Shown one piece after another: positions 60,952-64,000 of a DNA stretch of 64,000 bases. How positions within the stretch are numbered: position 1 is the stretch's first letter; each line of letters begins with the position of its first letter. The notes beneath the pieces were generated by a model that was given only the letters and a program-made list of their open reading frames with translations, was not told the DNA's origin and made no database searches. The translations under genes were made by a program, and so were the position numbers. Source of the stretch: Onchocerca lupi (lineage: Eukaryota > Nematoda > Chromadorea > Rhabditida > Onchocercidae); the NCBI GenBank assembly GCA_028564675.1, contig JAOVVO010000190.1, positions 1 to 64,000 of the forward strand, in the 5' to 3' direction.

Positions 60952-63036
60952 TCACCAAAGAGATTTCAAAGTTTTCATTTTCATTGTGAGCAAAACCAAA
61001 CGTGAAATAGGATTGCCAATTTTTGCCAGTTCGTCCGCTGTTATTCCAACCATTTGGATGGGTTCATGAAGAATTTGAAATTTCTGGAAAACAGTGCTTA
61101 GAAAGAAGTGTATGAATTGTATGCAAAATACAGTCATTAAGTAGTGATAATGACCAGAGGCTTCAAAATGATATCAGTTGAGATTTAAAGTGATGATGGA
61201 TTTGAGAAATCAACAACTTTGTTTTAACTTCCAAAATCTTCGGTTTTACAAGTTGTTATTTAAATTTACGAGCCGGAAATACAAGCAGGATGTGACAAAA
61301 AAAAAATGACAAAAAAATTGCTACACAGATTACCAAAATTCTAGTTACAAAATTAAAATTATTAATTTTATCACTTTTTCTCCTGATGCCTCATCACTTT
61401 TCAGTTTAAAATCTACTGAAAAAATACATGATACAATGAAAAACAAAAATTATTAAAAATACCGTTTCTGAAGTATCCTGGCGGTAAATAACGTAGTCAT
61501 TAACATTCAAGCAATTAACAGCTTCATCATGCTTCACTGTGAGAGTTTTGTACCGGAAGGTTGCCTGTCGCTCCATACGCTAAAAATGAATTTGAAAAAA
61601 AGATTTTAATTTTTCGTTAAATCTGATCTTGTATAAACTTAAAGCAACGAATGCGGTGTATATATAGTTGATCTAGCGAAGTAATGATCCACTAATTCGC
61701 ATAAATTTACTAGTCGAAATAATATGTTTAAACTAGAGACTATTGAACTAATTAACTAGCAATTCAGTAATTAATTGCTTTTCCATAACTCAAAACTAAA
61801 TAATTTAATTTAGAGATACTTGTACAACTTGTTTCGCTTCTTTTGAACTGCCTACTGTAAGGACATCGGTCGAAATCAATGAAACATAATGTCTTAAAGA
61901 CTGAATTCCGGGAAGTGTAATTGGTATTACAGCTAAATCAGAAAATGTTCGTGCAACAACCTGAAAATTAATAATAAACAAATTGTTATTCAAAAATTCA
62001 TAATAAAGCCTAGAAACGACATCTGTTGCAAAATATGATACTACTGTTCTTGAAATAATAAAAATATTTTAGGAATAAAATAAAATTACCAGTGCTCCTT
62101 CCATATTAGTACCATTCTTTCGTATACCGACAAACACTTCTTTACCAGTATATAGCACATCACTGCCTTCTAGCACAACTTCTTTATTATGTTCAGAAGC
62201 TTGTGGGGTTTCTATAACCTGCCAGGCAAGTTGATTAAGCAAGTTGCTAATCTACAAACAATAATTCGTTAATAAATTGTCAAACAAATGTATATATATT
62301 AAATTTTATTTCCTTCCATGGTTATTCTATAATCAAGAAACCTGATGTACTATATATAAAACCGGCTATTTTAGCCATTAACATCCGATTAGATTATTAT
62401 ACACAAATTGTTCCTTGCAATAACTCCGTTCCCTTATTTCACCATCATTATTTTTGTCATGTAGCTATTGTTCAGCTAATTTCTCATAAAGTCATATATT
62501 CCAAATAAAAACATCTACAAGATTAGTTCTTGAAAGTGATGAATAGAACATTCTGTTGATAACTTTTCAAAAAAATAAAAAACAAATTATGTACTTCATG
62601 TAAGCGGCTTCCATTTTTCTTTGGACGAGTAATCAAGGCAGTACCGTTGATACAAATGGCAGCATCACCAGTAAACAAACTGTGCTGTAAACAATGCTCC
62701 TCAGGTGAAAGTTCAATGATATCTACACCAGCCTGAAAAATAGATTTTCTTCCGAAAAACAGAGATTCACATGAGATATTGTACTAAAAAGATAATCTAT
62801 AGTAAAAATATTTAGTACAACATTTTAAACGAGAACGAAATAACTAAATCTGAATTAAGGGTTCCATAAAAATGAGAGCACTGATAGGAATGAATATGAC
62901 ATAAAATATAAACTTCTCTAAGCGCTTCGCAAAGCTCTTCCAGTTGCTTCTCGGCCAGTGACAGATCAATTTTCATTTTTTTCTCCATTTTCAGACTGTT
63001 TGGAATACGAACAACAATAGCATGCGTATAGCGCAT
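60952..63036 (-). CDS. DDAH-family (arginine deiminase superfamily) protein, probable pseudoenzyme
   Basis: Six exons, 63036-62914, 62732-62595, 62251-62090, 61960-61820, 61579-61463 and 61083-60952, all phase 0, give 270 residues (human DDAH1 285). The N-terminus MRYTHAIVVRIPNSL aligns with the family THAVVRALPESL. Then come FTGDAAICINGTALITRP (family FVEDVAVV...ALITRP), LEGSDVLYTGKEVFVGI (family LDGGDVLFTGREFFVGL), TVGSSKEAKQVVQ and TVKHDEAVNCLNVNDYVIY. DDAH hydrolyses methylated arginines and so relieves inhibition of nitric oxide synthase. Here the catalytic His region reads GIQSLRHYVSL instead of HLKSFCSM, and the last exon has no cysteine where the nucleophile (TCCSVLI) should be. The fold therefore seems conserved but the activity is probably lost. 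The start is the Met right before the conserved THA; the frame stays open further upstream. Confidence 0.87.
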
Positions 63037-63853
63037 ATCGATACTGTCACCTTTGTACTTGCAAAAACGTCTGATTTCTCGGAAAATTACAAGAACTAAA
63101 TTGATAGGAAAATTCCTCATTGCTATAGCTTGGAAAACTATATTCATTCCATTTAATTTTTAACCTAATTCCAGCTTTCTGAATATCCATACCCTCTCAT
63201 CAAATTTCAAAGAATTCATATCCTGCTTTAATGATAATTTTGATAATTTCGCAGGTCTTCTGATCGTTAAAATATGCAGGTTTAAAATATTCATGAAATT
63301 ATTCCAATCACTGTTTCCTCTTCTCTTCCATTTCTTTCCTTTCTCTTACGTTTACTGAATGCTAAATTAAAAGGAAAATTTCCTCTCACATTACTTATAA
63401 TAAAATTATTCAATTATTTAATCAATTCATTGGTGGAGAGCACAACTCAAGCCTTCTGTCGACTAAATTGCCTCTTACCTCCCTTCCCTCTGTCTAACTT
63501 CAACAAATCCTGAATCCCAAAGAATAAATAATATAAATGACTTAATCATTTCCACTAATTTATTGTTTCAAGGAATTTCAAATTAAAAAGATTTAAAGCA
63601 CAGGAACGACATTGCACGGATCCATTTATCCTTAAAATATTAGTAACATCTGTAACAATACATAAATTTATTCATAGCAACAATATCAGATAGATTTTGT
63701 CCTGAAAAATAAAAACATCCAGACACATCTAACATCTATCATACATGTAACATATTTCTGACAATATAGACGAACCTAATGTGTTTCTGTATAAATAAAA
63801 AAAAAATAAGACTTTTTACAAAATAACAACATAAAATCCTGGAAAAAAAATAT
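63037..63853. other. Spacer before the right-edge gene
   Basis: It holds upstream sequence of the DDAH-like gene and, from about 63500, the probable 3' untranslated region of the edge gene. Both genes are on the minus strand. No other coding signal is seen. Confidence 0.5.
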
Positions 63854-64000
63854 TCATTCAAGATTAATGACACCATGATCATCATCGATAAGCAATGGCC
63901 TCTTACGAGAGAATTTTATCGCTTTTTCACTGATGCGAATTAATTTTGAAGGAATAGAAAATTTAATTCGATAATCCGATTTGTTCTCGACTGCTATACT
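63854..64000 (-). CDS. C-terminal 49 codons of an unidentified protein, cut by the window edge
   Basis: The minus strand is open from the window edge to a TGA at 63854-63856. The composition is coding-like: SIAVENKSDYRIKFSIPSKL, then EKAIKFSRKRPLLIDDDHGV and INLE. A basic RKRP followed by an acidic IDDDHG could be a nuclear-protein tail. The frame enters the window in phase 0 if no splice site intervenes. The family cannot be judged from this piece. Confidence 0.6.
   Translation of the reverse strand, partial: SIAVENKSDYRIKFSIPSKLIRISEKAIKFSRKRPLLIDDDHGVINLE

Noticed and set aside
1..64000. Search for tRNA genes, CRISPR arrays, intact transposons and bacterial (Wolbachia-type) insertions
   Set aside because: No B-box-like tRNA core, no regularly spaced direct repeats, no transposase or reverse-transcriptase frame and no intronless bacterial-type gene were recognised by eye.

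Overview
The window is nuclear DNA of a nematode. It is strongly AT-rich, with many short exons and introns that mostly read GT(A)AGT...TTTTCAG. Several start codons sit just after a TTTCAG-type acceptor with no upstream exon, as expected for spliced-leader trans-splicing. Gene content and composition fit a clade III parasite such as a filarial worm; the species is inferred, not shown. All gene models below were spliced by hand from reading frame, splice sites and intron phase.

Left third (1-19.5 kb): a two-exon ribosomal protein L38 gene, then a minus-strand Cys-loop receptor subunit spread over about 16.5 kb. Its proposed 10.2 kb first intron holds two plus-strand genes: a small secreted EGF+ShKT protein, and a nitrobindin-like (THAP4-type beta-barrel) protein whose first exon I could not find. 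Another intron holds a decayed 28S rRNA fragment. Degenerate tandem repeats lie in several introns here.

Middle (19.5-36 kb): a minus-strand BET double-bromodomain protein (BRD2/3/4, bet-1 type) in 14 constitutive-length steps. Two adjacent 40-codon exons encode alternative versions of the acetyl-lysine-binding half of bromodomain 1, and there is an alternative C-terminal exon. A shared upstream region containing a perfect X-box (RFX/DAF-19 type) separates it from the divergent AAA+ ATPase gene RUVBL2 (ruvb-2).

Right part (36-64 kb): Integrator subunit 6 (minus) with a possible small membrane-protein gene on the opposite strand in its second intron; Mediator subunit 14 (plus, 26 exons); the synaptic-vesicle/endocytosis protein Flower (plus); a DDAH-family protein that appears to have lost its catalytic Cys and His (minus); and the last 49 codons of an unidentified minus-strand gene at the edge.

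Functionally the middle and right parts are rich in transcription machinery: an acetyl-chromatin reader (BET), a chromatin/R2TP ATPase (RUVBL2), Integrator (INTS6) and Mediator (MED14). They are separate transcription units, mostly divergent or convergent, and no operon is evident. No tRNA gene, CRISPR array or intact transposon was recognised.
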